Position numbers and translations under genes: made by a program | The notes under the pieces: model-generated | Databases searched by the model: none | Told to the model about the DNA's origin: nothing | What the model saw: the letters and a program-made list of their open reading frames with translations, nothing else | Source: Phycisphaerae bacterium | GTDB taxonomy: Bacteria > Planctomycetota > Phycisphaerae > Sedimentisphaerales > Anaerohalosphaeraceae | DNA length: 42,008 nucleotides | Direction of reading: 5' to 3' | Assembly (NCBI GenBank): GCA_029858345.1 | Contig: JAOUFG010000010.1 | Location: 1-42,008 of the forward strand | Shown: piece by piece, positions 7,844 through 15,594 of the stretch | How the letters are laid out: every line of letters starts with the position of its first letter | Position numbering within the stretch: the stretch's first letter is position 1

Positions 7844-9508
7844 TCACGGTAAGCTGCCGTCGTTAAGCCAGTCGATACTCATCATCGCAAAGTCCTTTAA
7901 GTCCACCACGCAGTCCCCGTTGAGATCGCCGGAATAAATATGGAAGCACGGCACGGTCAGGTACGCGCAGTCGGATTCGTCACTGCCTGAAGCATTGGCC
8001 ACCTCACATTTGTAGCAGTCGAGCACACCTCGCGTCAAAGACAGGTTGCTAAGCGACAGAGAGGCGGTATCTGCGCCCGCAATGTCACCGCCGTTGCTCA
8101 GAACGACGCCGTTCTTTTTCCACTGGTACACGATGGTCGGGTCGCCGGCTGCACGGACGGTAAACATTGCGACACCGCCGTACGTGCCGGTGATATTGTC
8201 GGGGTCCTGCAGTATCCTTGCCGGCCCGCACTGGATGAGCGGCGAATACGAAAGGTCTATCCTGTCCCAGTGGTTGGCGATGGCGGTGGTCAGCACCTGC
8301 GAAGGCGTCAGCACTCCGCCGTGGGCGTTGAACAACAGCGCTTCGTTGCCGGTGTCACCTTGGCCGTCCCATTGTGCTATCTCGGCCGCTATCGAAGGTA
8401 CGCCGTTGAACGTAGCCCCCAGCACGCCCATGAAGTAGTCGGTGATGTCGACTTCGGCTTGGGGCAAGCAGGCAACGCCGTTGTTCTTGCAGTTGTCGAG
8501 AAACTGTATGAAATCGAGCAGCGTCTGCGACGGCAGCAGCTGACTATCGATCGAAATCGGATATCCGTTGCTATCGCCAACCATCTTTAACGCGTTCTCA
8601 GACATGTCCAGCGCGGTTCTCGTCTGGTTTATTGCGGCCGTCAGCACGTTCGGATCAGGCACGTCAGTAGGGTTCCACGGATAGTCCGCCTCGAGGTCAT
8701 CTAACTCGCTGCGTGCATTGTTAATGGCGACCATCGGGTCGCCGGTAAACGTCTGCATCGCAGAAAGGTATGCGGCAAAGCTCTCGATGCTATTAGTATA
8801 GTTCGGCAGCCAGGTCTGTAGGTCACCGGCGGCGAGCAGTGTGTCACTGCATTGGCCGGCGGAAAATGCACCGGCTCCACGTATGGCGATGGCAAAGCCT
8901 CTTGCTCCTTCACGTATAAAGTTCCACGCGGCTGTCCCTGAGCCCGGAACGTTCGCATCGGCTGTATCGAAGTCAGCCCGCGTCATACTGAGACCGGTAC
9001 CAGCCTGTATCATCGCCGGTATCCATAAGTCCACCTCGACGTCGTTAGGATAAACGTAATTCGGATCCGCGACAGCAATAGGTAAAATCGGATCCCACAC
9101 CTGGCTGATACCGTAGTCCAGTGCTTGTCCTGCGGCCGTACCTGCAACAAATGCGGCAACGATGCATGTTGCTACTTCTACACCGGTTACTGCCGCTCCC
9201 ACAGCAGCTTCTGCTAAGCCCACCGCAGCAGTGGCCTTTGCCACCAGTGCAGATCCCCCAGCAACCCCCGATTGTAACGCCGCTTTGGCATAACTGAGTT
9301 CCTGCAAAGCCGCTTCGAGGGCGTCCTTTGCGTCTGAAAGAATGTTCACCGCCTCCTCTACAAGGTACCCAAGACTGTTGGAGTAATCCTTGGCGGCTTG
9401 CCAGAATTCATCTGCGTACAACGGCTGAAGCATTTGAAAATTTACGGTCAAAAAGAGGGTAAATAAGACCACCCATGAGTGAAATTTTTTTTTGTCATTT
9501 ATTATCAT
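7844..9508 (-). CDS. Secreted Ig-like/dockerin-like surface protein
   Basis: A 554-residue exported protein. The N-terminus (KKKFHSWVVLFTLFLTVNFQ, then LYADE) is a signal peptide with probable cleavage after YA. Residues about 40-140 are very alanine-rich with a long hydrophobic stretch. The middle, about 150-410, has no motif I recognise. An Ig-like domain follows, with typical YQWKKNGVVLSN, ASLSLSNLSL and YKCEVANASGSDES strands. The C-terminus GDLNGDCVVDLKDFAMM is a single dockerin/EF-hand-like Ca-binding repeat (D-x-N-x-D-x-x-x-D), often found at the ends of planctomycete secreted proteins. The ATG at 9508 has GGGAGG nine bases upstream. The 280-bp spacer on its 5' side holds a short ACAGGAT-type palindrome (9711-9735) and nothing else clear. 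Confidence 0.8.
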   Translation of the reverse strand: MIINDKKKFHSWVVLFTLFLTVNFQMLQPLYADEFWQAAKDYSNSLGYLVEEAVNILSDAKDALEAALQELSYAKAALQSGVAGGSALVAKATAAVGLAEAAVGAAVTGVEVATCIVAAFVAGTAAGQALDYGISQVWDPILPIAVADPNYVYPNDVEVDLWIPAMIQAGTGLSMTRADFDTADANVPGSGTAAWNFIREGARGFAIAIRGAGAFSAGQCSDTLLAAGDLQTWLPNYTNSIESFAAYLSAMQTFTGDPMVAINNARSELDDLEADYPWNPTDVPDPNVLTAAINQTRTALDMSENALKMVGDSNGYPISIDSQLLPSQTLLDFIQFLDNCKNNGVACLPQAEVDITDYFMGVLGATFNGVPSIAAEIAQWDGQGDTGNEALLFNAHGGVLTPSQVLTTAIANHWDRIDLSYSPLIQCGPARILQDPDNITGTYGGVAMFTVRAAGDPTIVYQWKKNGVVLSNGGDIAGADTASLSLSNLSLTRGVLDCYKCEVANASGSDESDCAYLTVPCFHIYSGDLNGDCVVDLKDFAMMSIDWLNDGSLP

Positions 9509-9788
9509 AATGAAAGACCTCCCAAGTCCGGTATTATCCAGTTAAAAGATAAACGACATAATTGATTTTTTAAAACATTGTTAATTCTACTAAAATACTC
9601 ATTGCAGTGTCAAGAATATTCTGCTCTAAAGCCAATTTTTCCGAAATTATGCAGCAATAGGATTGTGCGTATATGATACAAAAGGTGGAAGGTTATTAGG
9701 ATCGGCTCTAAATCCTGTAAGTCCTGTCAGGATTATAAGAACCTATCCCAAAACCTATAAAAAACAACGTTTTCAGTACTAATATCGC

Positions 9789-10928
9789 TTAAGCAAGGGG
9801 TTTTGGGATGACTTCTAAATAGCCGCGGATGCAAATGTCGGTATCGAAGGTGTCGATTTTTACATCTTTGAGTTCCTGCCGGTTGGCCAGTGTTTTCATG
9901 GTCTCACTGGCGCTGGCGGTGCCGTTGGCCCCGAGGGTGAATGGGGCGATGTAGATGCGGACTTCGTCGGCGAGGTTTTGGTTGAGGAGTTCGGTGATCA
10001 GCGTCGGGCCCGCCTCGATAAGCAGTTGCTGGATGCCGCGGGCGCCCAATAGGATTAACGCTTCGCCCAGGTCGCAATGGTCCTCATACGCCGGAACGGG
10101 CAGAACCTCGATACCCGCATCGCGAAGGTTTTGAACTTTCTCTGTTTCAGCCTGTGCTGTTCGGGCGGTTGTGACCACGATTGTCGGAGCGTCCGGCACC
10201 ATGACAAGGTGACAGTCCGGCGGGATTCGGAGTTGGCTGTCGACGACCACCCGCAGCGGCGGTCGGTCGATGGCTTCGGCTTCGATGCGGACGGTCAGCT
10301 TTGGGTTGTCGGCGATGACGGTATCGACACCGGTCAGGATGGCCTGGGTGCGTTTGCGGAGTTTGTGTACGTCGGCCCGGCTTTGTTCGTTGGAGATCCA
10401 GTTGCCCTCGGTGGCCGCGTTCTTGCGGGCCAGGTAGCCGTCTTTGCTCTGGGCCCACTTGACGATGACCCACGGCAGACCCGTGCGGGCATACTTATAA
10501 AACGGGGCGTTGAGTTTTTCCGCTTCGTCCCGGCACAGGCCGACCTCGACCTCGATACCGGCTTGTTTGAGCATCTCGATGCCGCCGCCGGCCAGGTCGG
10601 TCGGGTCCTCGGCGGCGATGACGACCCTGGCGATCTTTGCATTGATCACCGCCTGCGAGCAGGGGGGCGTCTTGCCGGTATGGCTGCACGGCTCCAGCGT
10701 GACGTACATCGTTGCGCCCGCCGGATCGTTCCCCCTGGCTTTGCAGTCGGCCAGCGCGTTGACCTCGGCATGGGCTTCGCCAAACCGCTCGTGAAAACCG
10801 GTGCCGAGGATGGTGTCGCCCTTGACGATCACACACCCCACCGCGGGATTCGGTTCAACACTGCCCAAGCCCTTTCGGGCAAACAGTAAAGCCATTTGCA
10901 TGATTTTGATATCTCGTTCAGAACTCAT
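9789..10928 (-). CDS. ribD: Bifunctional pyrimidine deaminase/reductase (riboflavin synthesis)
   Basis: A 379-residue RibD. The N-terminal deaminase domain has the zinc ligands H53 with catalytic E55 (EAHAEVNAL), C81 and C90 (LEPCSHTGKTPPCSQAV). The C-terminal reductase domain shows VKWAQSKDGYLA, NEQSRADVHKLR, AILTGVDTVIADNP and LLIEAGPTL. Together they convert 2,5-diamino-6-ribosylamino-pyrimidinone phosphate to the ribitylamino product. No other rib genes are nearby. The start ATG lies only six bases after a TATAAT, so the mRNA is probably leaderless, and no Shine-Dalgarno sequence is present. Confidence 0.95.
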   Translation of the reverse strand: MSSERDIKIMQMALLFARKGLGSVEPNPAVGCVIVKGDTILGTGFHERFGEAHAEVNALADCKARGNDPAGATMYVTLEPCSHTGKTPPCSQAVINAKIARVVIAAEDPTDLAGGGIEMLKQAGIEVEVGLCRDEAEKLNAPFYKYARTGLPWVIVKWAQSKDGYLARKNAATEGNWISNEQSRADVHKLRKRTQAILTGVDTVIADNPKLTVRIEAEAIDRPPLRVVVDSQLRIPPDCHLVMVPDAPTIVVTTARTAQAETEKVQNLRDAGIEVLPVPAYEDHCDLGEALILLGARGIQQLLIEAGPTLITELLNQNLADEVRIYIAPFTLGANGTASASETMKTLANRQELKDVKIDTFDTDICIRGYLEVIPKPLA

Positions 10929-10934
10929 GGCGGG

Positions 10935-10943
10935 ATTATACCA
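10935..10943 (-). promoter_or_regulatory. Extended -10 promoter placing the ribD start at +1
   Basis: On the minus strand TGGTATAAT is an extended -10 element. Six bases (CCCGCC) separate its last T from the A of the ribD ATG at 10928, so transcription would begin at or within a base or two of the start codon. The -35 region (around 10958-10963) is a poor match, as is common with extended -10 promoters. Confidence 0.55.
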
Positions 10944-10970
10944 GAAAACCGGCCTGATACACTTTTTTTC

Positions 10971-10999
10971 TTGATTTTGCCATGGGGATCGTCTATAAT
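10971..10999 (+). promoter_or_regulatory. Sigma-70-type promoter of the PEP-CTERM gene
   Basis: TTGATT (10971-10976), a 17-bp spacer and a perfect TATAAT (10994-10999) lie about 75 bp upstream of the PEP-CTERM protein start at 11075. It is divergent from the ribD promoter; the two -10 boxes are about 54 bp apart. Confidence 0.7.
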
Positions 11000-11074
11000 T
11001 GAGCCATCACGTCCGCAATCCCCAGAAACAGAAGGAGATCGCGGAGGAGAAAAACTAAATTAAGGAGTGGAACA

Positions 11075-12025
11075 ATGAAAAAGGCAGTATTTGCATTAAT
11101 CGCAGCAATGTTGGTAGTTAGTGCCACGCCGGTTTTCGCTGAACCGGCCTTTGATGAAGGGTATGGTCTGATTGCTCTTTCGGAGTATGAAGTTGGATTG
11201 GTTGTCCACGGGATGCCCGAGTTGGCGATTGAAGGAGGCGGGATTTATGTGAATTCAGGTCTGGACAATGGCTTTGAGGCAATTGGCCTTCCTTTCGGCT
11301 CCGGAGAATCACTTCTTTCAGTGATCAATGTGGTCGGAGGTTACGATATTTCAGACAAAGTTCTTGGATATCTTCAAACGACAAACAATGGTGCGCCGAC
11401 AATTCTGCGAACAAATCTTGATCCGATAGAGGATCCACTTTCTATTTTTCCTGAACCCTCATTATTGTTGGAATCACCAACAGCACCTATAGATGGCAGC
11501 AGATTAAGTATTTATGATGGCGTCCATACCTTACAACCGGGTTACTATCCTGGCGGGATTGATATTGCTGGCGGTAATGTCACTCTGCTGCCTGGTATTT
11601 ATCAAATCGGCGGAGATATGTATGGCCGTGGTTTGCATATAACGGGTGGTAATGTTTATGCCGATCAGGTCATGTTTCACATGCTTGATGGAGGTGTTGA
11701 TGTCCGTGGAAATGCACAAATGACACTTTCTGCGCCTACGTCGGGAGACTATGAAGGGATTTCGATATTTCAAAGCCGCACCAATTACAATGATTCAGAA
11801 ATAAATGGCGCAGGAGGGTTGGATTTGACAGGAAAGTTGTATTTTCCGAACAATCATTTATCTTTGGCGGGATATGGAGACACGATTGGTTCGCAAATCA
11901 TTGCCGATACGGTAGACATCGGAGGCAACGGATTGATCAATATTCCCTATAACCCGGTTCCCGAACCGGCGACGCTTTCCTTGCTGGCTTTGGGTGGATT
12001 GACAGTGCTTCGCAGAAGAAAGTAA
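11075..12025 (+). CDS. PEP-CTERM sorting-domain protein
   Basis: A 316-residue exported protein. The signal peptide MKKAVFALIAAMLVVSATPVFA is classical. The C-terminus has the full PEP-CTERM tripartite signal: VPEPATL, a hydrophobic segment (SLLALGGLTVL) and RRRK. Such proteins are cleaved and sorted by an exosortase, usually onto the cell surface or into an exopolysaccharide matrix; no exosortase is in this window. The middle (about 140-270) has glycine-rich strands (GGIDIAGGNVTLLPGIYQIG, GGVDVRGNAQMTL) resembling a short beta-helix or ice-binding-like repeat. ATG at 11075 has AAGGAG upstream (11062-11067). It appears monocistronic. Confidence 0.85.
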   Translation: MKKAVFALIAAMLVVSATPVFAEPAFDEGYGLIALSEYEVGLVVHGMPELAIEGGGIYVNSGLDNGFEAIGLPFGSGESLLSVINVVGGYDISDKVLGYLQTTNNGAPTILRTNLDPIEDPLSIFPEPSLLLESPTAPIDGSRLSIYDGVHTLQPGYYPGGIDIAGGNVTLLPGIYQIGGDMYGRGLHITGGNVYADQVMFHMLDGGVDVRGNAQMTLSAPTSGDYEGISIFQSRTNYNDSEINGAGGLDLTGKLYFPNNHLSLAGYGDTIGSQIIADTVDIGGNGLINIPYNPVPEPATLSLLALGGLTVLRRRK

Positions 12026-12056
12026 TACTGGGTAGCCTTACAGCAAAAGCGTGGAA

Positions 12057-12073
12057 TCCCGATTCAATCGGGA
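12057..12073 (+). repeat. TCCCGATT/AATCGGGA palindrome after the PEP-CTERM gene
   Basis: Eight-base perfect arms with a single C between them, about 30 bp past the stop codon. The same core (TCCCGAT..ATCGGGA) occurs at 13116-13131 and inside hairpin 2 at 7338-7355. No T-run follows, so it is not a classical terminator. Confidence 0.55.
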
Positions 12074-12179
12074 ACACGATGCGGCCACCCGGTGCTGTAC
12101 GCCAACCACACGGTTCCCCATCCCGTCGTTTCCACTCCGGGCTTCTGTTATCCGAAGCAAGATGCTTCGGTCACTCTGC

Positions 12180-12707
12180 TTAATCCCCCGAGGCCAGCCA
12201 GCGGGCTCTGGCTTCTTCATTGGCTTGGCGGATACGCTGAATGTCCCTTTGCTCCCTTGAATAAAAATCATCACGCGTGTGTGTCTTTTCATTCTTCTCA
12301 TTCTTTACATTCTTGTATGTGTCGGCGTGTTGTCGGCCGGTTGTCGGGGTGCTGTCGGTTTGTTGTCGGGCATTTTCTTCACTTTGGAAATCGTCCCACT
12401 TCGTAATGGTAATAACGCGGAATTTCGTGTTTTTTTGTTGTCGGATTTTGCCTGCATTTTCCAATGCTCTAAGAATATCTTCGACGGTGGATTGACGTAT
12501 TCCGGTCAGCTTGGACAGCTTTTTTCGGCCGGTGATAAGTTGACCGGGCAGCAATTTATGGATTTGGTTATTGAAAATGAATTCCCGTTGTTTGTGAGCG
12601 GCCATCATCAATAGCGTCACCCACAGGTGAAAATAGGTCGATTTCTGACAAACGACATCATCCAGCAGGCAGCGGTACAGTTTAATCCAGCCGTTGGCGG
12701 TGTTCAT
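12180..12707 (-). CDS. Phage-type replication protein (replisome organizer-like)
   Basis: A 175-residue protein whose first 110 residues fit the N-terminal winged-helix domain of phage replisome organizers and DnaD-like replication proteins: GWIKLYRCLLDD, then LWVTLLMMAAHKQ, LLPGQLITGRKKLSKLTGIR, STVEDILRALENAGKI, and FRVITITKWDDFQ. The rest is a charged, low-complexity tail (KNVKNEKNEKTHTRDDFYS). ATG at 12707 has a strong GGAGGAA site three bases upstream. No helicase loader or other phage genes flank it, so it is an isolated phage or plasmid remnant that still has an intact frame. Base composition is more AT-rich than the neighbouring nucleotidyltransferase gene. Confidence 0.7.
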   Translation of the reverse strand: MNTANGWIKLYRCLLDDVVCQKSTYFHLWVTLLMMAAHKQREFIFNNQIHKLLPGQLITGRKKLSKLTGIRQSTVEDILRALENAGKIRQQKNTKFRVITITKWDDFQSEENARQQTDSTPTTGRQHADTYKNVKNEKNEKTHTRDDFYSREQRDIQRIRQANEEARARWLASGD

Positions 12708-13149
12708 GGGTTCCTCCGTTTGAGATGCTCGTTTCGGATTCGGGTTCCTATTAGATTTTTAGATGTATTATAGCCATTGTTTGCCAAATATCAAACACGG
12801 ATTCGCCTTTTTTCAAAAATTCCTAAAAAAAGTTTGAATCGTTTCCATGATACCTTTCAGGATAGTAAATATCGAAACACGAAACAAATACAAACACCCA
12901 ATGTCCAAAATTCAAAACTCTATTCGCCCAGTTCGAAAACAACACCAGCGTCTATACGGCTGTGCGGTACAGCTTCTAATGCGGAGGCGAAGTCCACAGA
13001 CCCGTCCTCCGCAGTAGCGGTGCTACGGAGGGTGGATTACACAGATTAACACAGATTTTTTTAAAAATGTTTTTATAATCATCATAATCTGTGTAATCTG
13101 TGGATATATTATTCGTCCCGATGCATCGGGATTCGTGGTTCAATAAGCT
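12708..13149. repeat. 442-bp spacer with stacked dispersed repeats
   Basis: No gene is supported. From about 12815 to 12935 there is an AT-rich stretch of the form ATATCGAAACACGAAACAAAT, a repeat style common in environmental planctomycete and deltaproteobacterial genomes. At 13007-13032 is CCTCC.GTAGC/GCTAC.GGAGG. At 13040-13057 and 13086-13102 are CACAGATTAACACAGATT and its near-perfect inverse AATCTGTGTAATCTGTG. At 13116-13131 is the palindrome TCCCGATGCATCGGGA. The next gene starts 19 bp later, so any promoter lies among these repeats. Confidence 0.6.
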
Positions 13150-14364
13150 ATGTCCAATCGAGATGCGGCGTACAAGGTGGTTCGGCGGCTGCGTAAAGAG
13201 GGTTACGAGGCCCTGTTTGCGGGGGGGTGCGTGCGCGACCGCCTGCTGGGCCGCTGTGCACATGATTACGATGTTGTGACCGATGCCGTGCCCGAGCAGG
13301 TCACAAAATGCTTTAAGCGGACCCTGCAGATCGGCGCCCAGTTTGGTGTTGTCATGGTTCTCACTGAAGGCAAGCAGGTCGAGGTGGCTACGTTCCGCAC
13401 CGAGGGCGGCTATCAGGACGGCCGCCATCCGGGCCATGTCGAGTTTGCCTCGGCCGTCGAAGACGCATCCCGGCGGGATTTCACCGTCAACGGCATGTTC
13501 TTCGACCCCATCGAAAAAAAAGTACTGGATTTCGTTGAGGGCCAAAATGACCTCGAAAAACGCATCCTGCGCACCATCGGCGACCCAGACGAACGCTTCA
13601 GCGAGGACTACCTGCGGATGCTGCGGGCCGTGCGGTTTGCGGTCAAGCTGGATTTCACGATCGAGCCTCAAACCTGGACGTCGATCCAAAAACACGCGGG
13701 CAAAATTACCGGCATCAGCGCCGAACGCATCGCCGCCGAACTCGAACAAATCCTGACCCATCCCGGCCGTGCGCTGGGCGTGCAATTGCTGATCGATTCC
13801 GGCCTTGCCGCGGCCGTCTTCGAGTCCTACCAGGGTCAGGCGGCGGCATTCGGAATATCGGTATTGGAATATCTTCCCAAAGCCGTGGATTTCCCGCTGG
13901 CACTGGCGGCCTTCTGGGCGGGTTTTGAGACCAAGGCTGTACTGGCCGAATGCCGAAAACTCAAACTCAGCAACGACCATCTCAAGCATGTCCGGTTCCT
14001 GCTCGAAAAACGGAACGTCCTGCTCGATGCGGAGATGCCGATTTCCAAGCTGAAACTGCTGCTGCACGAACCGTACTTCTGGGACCTGCTGACTTTCCAG
14101 ACAGCCATTCAGAACGCCAAAAACGCCTCCACAGATACTTTAGAGACGATTCAGCAGCGTGCCGAAGCCATGCCGGAAGAGGCCATCCGCCCCAAACCGT
14201 TGCTGAACGGCCACGAATTGATCGCATTGGGTGCCGCTGCCGGCCCCATGGTCGGCCAACTGGCCCAGGAAATGTACATCGCCCAACTGGAAGGGCAGCT
14301 GAAAAACAAGCAGGCCGCCGAGCAATGGTGCCAAAACTGGCTCGAAAAACACAAGTCGTGCTGA
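13150..14364 (+). CDS. CCA tRNA nucleotidyltransferase / poly(A) polymerase family
   Basis: A 404-residue class II nucleotidyltransferase. The catalytic head shows LFAGGCVRDRLLG and the acidic pair HDYDVVTDA (D39, D41). The template-pocket and neck motifs follow: VEVATFRTEGGY, DASRRDFTVNGMFFDP, RFSEDYLRMLRAVRFAV and GISAERIAAELEQIL. These enzymes add CCA to tRNA 3' ends or, in some lineages, poly(A) to RNA; sequence alone does not decide. The tRNA-Ser in this window lacks an encoded CCA, so a CCA-adding activity is needed by the cell. The ATG at 13150 has no strong ribosome-binding site and follows a repeat block. Its stop abuts the convergent HPP gene. Confidence 0.9.
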   Translation: MSNRDAAYKVVRRLRKEGYEALFAGGCVRDRLLGRCAHDYDVVTDAVPEQVTKCFKRTLQIGAQFGVVMVLTEGKQVEVATFRTEGGYQDGRHPGHVEFASAVEDASRRDFTVNGMFFDPIEKKVLDFVEGQNDLEKRILRTIGDPDERFSEDYLRMLRAVRFAVKLDFTIEPQTWTSIQKHAGKITGISAERIAAELEQILTHPGRALGVQLLIDSGLAAAVFESYQGQAAAFGISVLEYLPKAVDFPLALAAFWAGFETKAVLAECRKLKLSNDHLKHVRFLLEKRNVLLDAEMPISKLKLLLHEPYFWDLLTFQTAIQNAKNASTDTLETIQQRAEAMPEEAIRPKPLLNGHELIALGAAAGPMVGQLAQEMYIAQLEGQLKNKQAAEQWCQNWLEKHKSC

Positions 14365-14865
14365 TTATGTCAGATCGCGAAGATGTTTCCTTGTCAGCAG
14401 GCGAATGGCAGTGAAGACAATGGAGAAAAACAGGACGCTGATAATGAGCCGCTGGCCCGGGCCTGCGATTGCCGCACCCAGCGCCGTCGCTGCGGCAGGC
14501 GGATGTTCGGTGTCAAAAGCCACCATGATAAACATCGCCAGTCCGACAGCCAGTGCATGAATTGCGGCCTCGGAGATGAAATAATCCGGGTTGGGCAGCG
14601 TGTTCAGCAGCCAGTGGCCTACAAAGCCGCATACCAGGCCCACGATGTGGCCGCCGATGACATTACGTGGTTGAGCAGAAATATTGTTCGGCATGGCAAA
14701 CACAACAAAGGCCGTCGCTCCCAGTGAAGCAACAATGACTTGCTCTCCCTGTTCCAGAAAAATCAACACACAAAACAGCGATACCGTAGCCAGTAAACTC
14801 TGGAGGAGATAATTCTTCCAGTGTGCCCTAACTTCATGAAGCTCTTCGCGGAATTTCCGTACCAT
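14365..14865 (-). CDS. HPP-family integral membrane protein
   Basis: About 166 residues, with four to five hydrophobic segments and the HPP-family signature in DTEHPPAAATALGAA. Other family features are the VASLGATAFVVFAMP segment and PRNVIGGHIVGLVCG. HPP proteins are inner-membrane proteins linked in some organisms to nitrite or other anion transport; the substrate here is unknown. No CBS domain is attached. I chose ATG at 14865; an in-frame TTG at 14883 would add six residues. It converges on the nucleotidyltransferase gene with no gap. The nearest good promoter is a consensus one at 15359-15387, which would give a leader of about 490 nt. Confidence 0.82.
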   Translation of the reverse strand: MVRKFREELHEVRAHWKNYLLQSLLATVSLFCVLIFLEQGEQVIVASLGATAFVVFAMPNNISAQPRNVIGGHIVGLVCGFVGHWLLNTLPNPDYFISEAAIHALAVGLAMFIMVAFDTEHPPAAATALGAAIAGPGQRLIISVLFFSIVFTAIRLLTRKHLRDLT

Positions 14866-14980
14866 CGTATAACGCTCTTTCAATGAGGACTGAAAACAAA
14901 TTGAAATTCAACAAGAGGATTCTAATGGCTGATGACGGCAGAAGGAAGCAAAAAATCGAAATGAAAGCAGGGGGCAGTGA

Positions 14981-14994
14981 TACCCTTTAGGGTA
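14981..14994. repeat. TACCCTTTAGGGTA palindrome, copy 1
   Basis: ACCC-TTTA-GGGT followed by AATAAATTTCCGCGGGC. A close relative lies at 20371-20400 (ACCCTTTAGGGT then CATAAATATCGCGAGG). Stem and tail are both shared, so these are copies of one short element rather than chance palindromes. Confidence 0.55.
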
Positions 14995-15109
14995 ATAAAT
15001 TTCCGCGGGCTGAACTCTAAAGTGCTGCCGTGAAACTACATAGCCGCATATCAAGCGCAGTTTTTTACTGGGATTGGTATGACATCTGAGCAAAAAGGCC
15101 GTTTGGTTA

Positions 15110-15193
15110 TCATTCCGGCGGACCGCGTGAGGACTCAAAGAAGTGCGGTGGTGTTTTGAAGTTTTGTTTCTGATGTTTTGCTGGTTGGTTCAT
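15110..15193 (-). CDS. Possible 27-residue peptide with strong RBS
   Basis: An ATG at 15193 is preceded by AGAGAGGAAAAA and opens a 27-codon frame ending in TGA at 15110-15112. The peptide is basic and proline-containing (MNQPAKHQKQNFKTPP...) with no known match that I recall. It lies about 160 nt downstream of a consensus promoter. It could be a leader peptide or small protein, or chance; the purine-rich start context is the only support. Confidence 0.25.
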   Translation of the reverse strand: MNQPAKHQKQNFKTPPHFFESSRGPPE

Positions 15194-15358
15194 TTTTTCC
15201 TCTCTAAAAAGGTTGAATGGATGATTTCCGGTTAAAAAGGTTTCCTTTTTTAAGATCGGCGGAGGCCGGGCCGCTTCCTTTATCCGAAAGAACGTTTTGA
15301 GTTTTTTTATGTGCAACATTTTGACCCCCCGGTCATGAACATTGTTATCATAGAACAT

Positions 15359-15387
15359 ATTATATACGAACCAATGATATATGTCAA
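15359..15387 (-). promoter_or_regulatory. Perfect consensus promoter, leftward
   Basis: On the minus strand TTGACA (15382-15387), exactly 17 bp, then TATAAT (15359-15364). Both hexamers are perfect and AT-rich sequence upstream may act as an UP element. About 20-35 bp downstream of the predicted start is TGACC-GGGG-GGTCA (15320-15333), a possible operator. The first conserved gene reached is HPP, about 490 nt away, so a small RNA or peptide in between is possible. Confidence 0.7.
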
Positions 15388-15514
15388 TGAAATATGAATA
15401 AGATATTAAGATTTATTAATAAAAATCGTCAGTCCTTCGTTTTCTTGCCGTAAAAGACAATCTTATAAGACGTTACGGTCGAAATTTTTAATATCCGCAT
15501 TTTTTTTTTACCGG

Positions 15515-15551
15515 GCCGATTGCTCAAAATCGATTACGAATCGGCTTTTTT
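15515..15551 (+). terminator. Hairpin with T-run upstream of hypF
   Basis: GCCGATT (15515-15521) pairs with AATCGGC (15539-15545) and is followed by six T (15546-15551). No plus-strand gene ends nearby, so it could shield hypF from upstream transcription or act as a leader attenuator. The 17-base loop is long and the stem short for an intrinsic terminator. Confidence 0.35.
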
Positions 15552-15576
15552 GTGGTTGGTCAGAAGCCCTGATGGG

Positions 15577-15582
15577 TATAAT
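15577..15582 (+). promoter_or_regulatory. Candidate -10 of hypF
   Basis: A perfect TATAAT lies 12 bases before the GTG start of hypF (15595). It would give a 5' leader of about six nucleotides, too short for a normal ribosome-binding site. No good -35 box stands at 16-18 bp. The position resembles the leaderless arrangement at ribD. Confidence 0.4.
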
Positions 15583-15594
15583 GAAATCTAAAAG

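Larger units (their letters stand above)
14866..15594. other. 729-bp spacer between HPP gene and hypF
   Basis: No conserved gene. It contains a palindrome (14981-14994), a possible 27-codon leftward ORF (15110-15193), a consensus leftward promoter (15359-15387), an AT-rich UP-like tract beside it (15388-15425), a hairpin with a T-run (15515-15551), and a TATAAT close to hypF (15577-15582). Longer leftward frames (14908-15138 and 15110-15358) have no recognisable motif. Confidence 0.5.

Noticed and set aside
12976-14067. 363-codon open frame antisense to the nucleotidyltransferase gene
   Set aside because: Shadow frame that also runs through repeats; the plus-strand gene has clear catalytic motifs.
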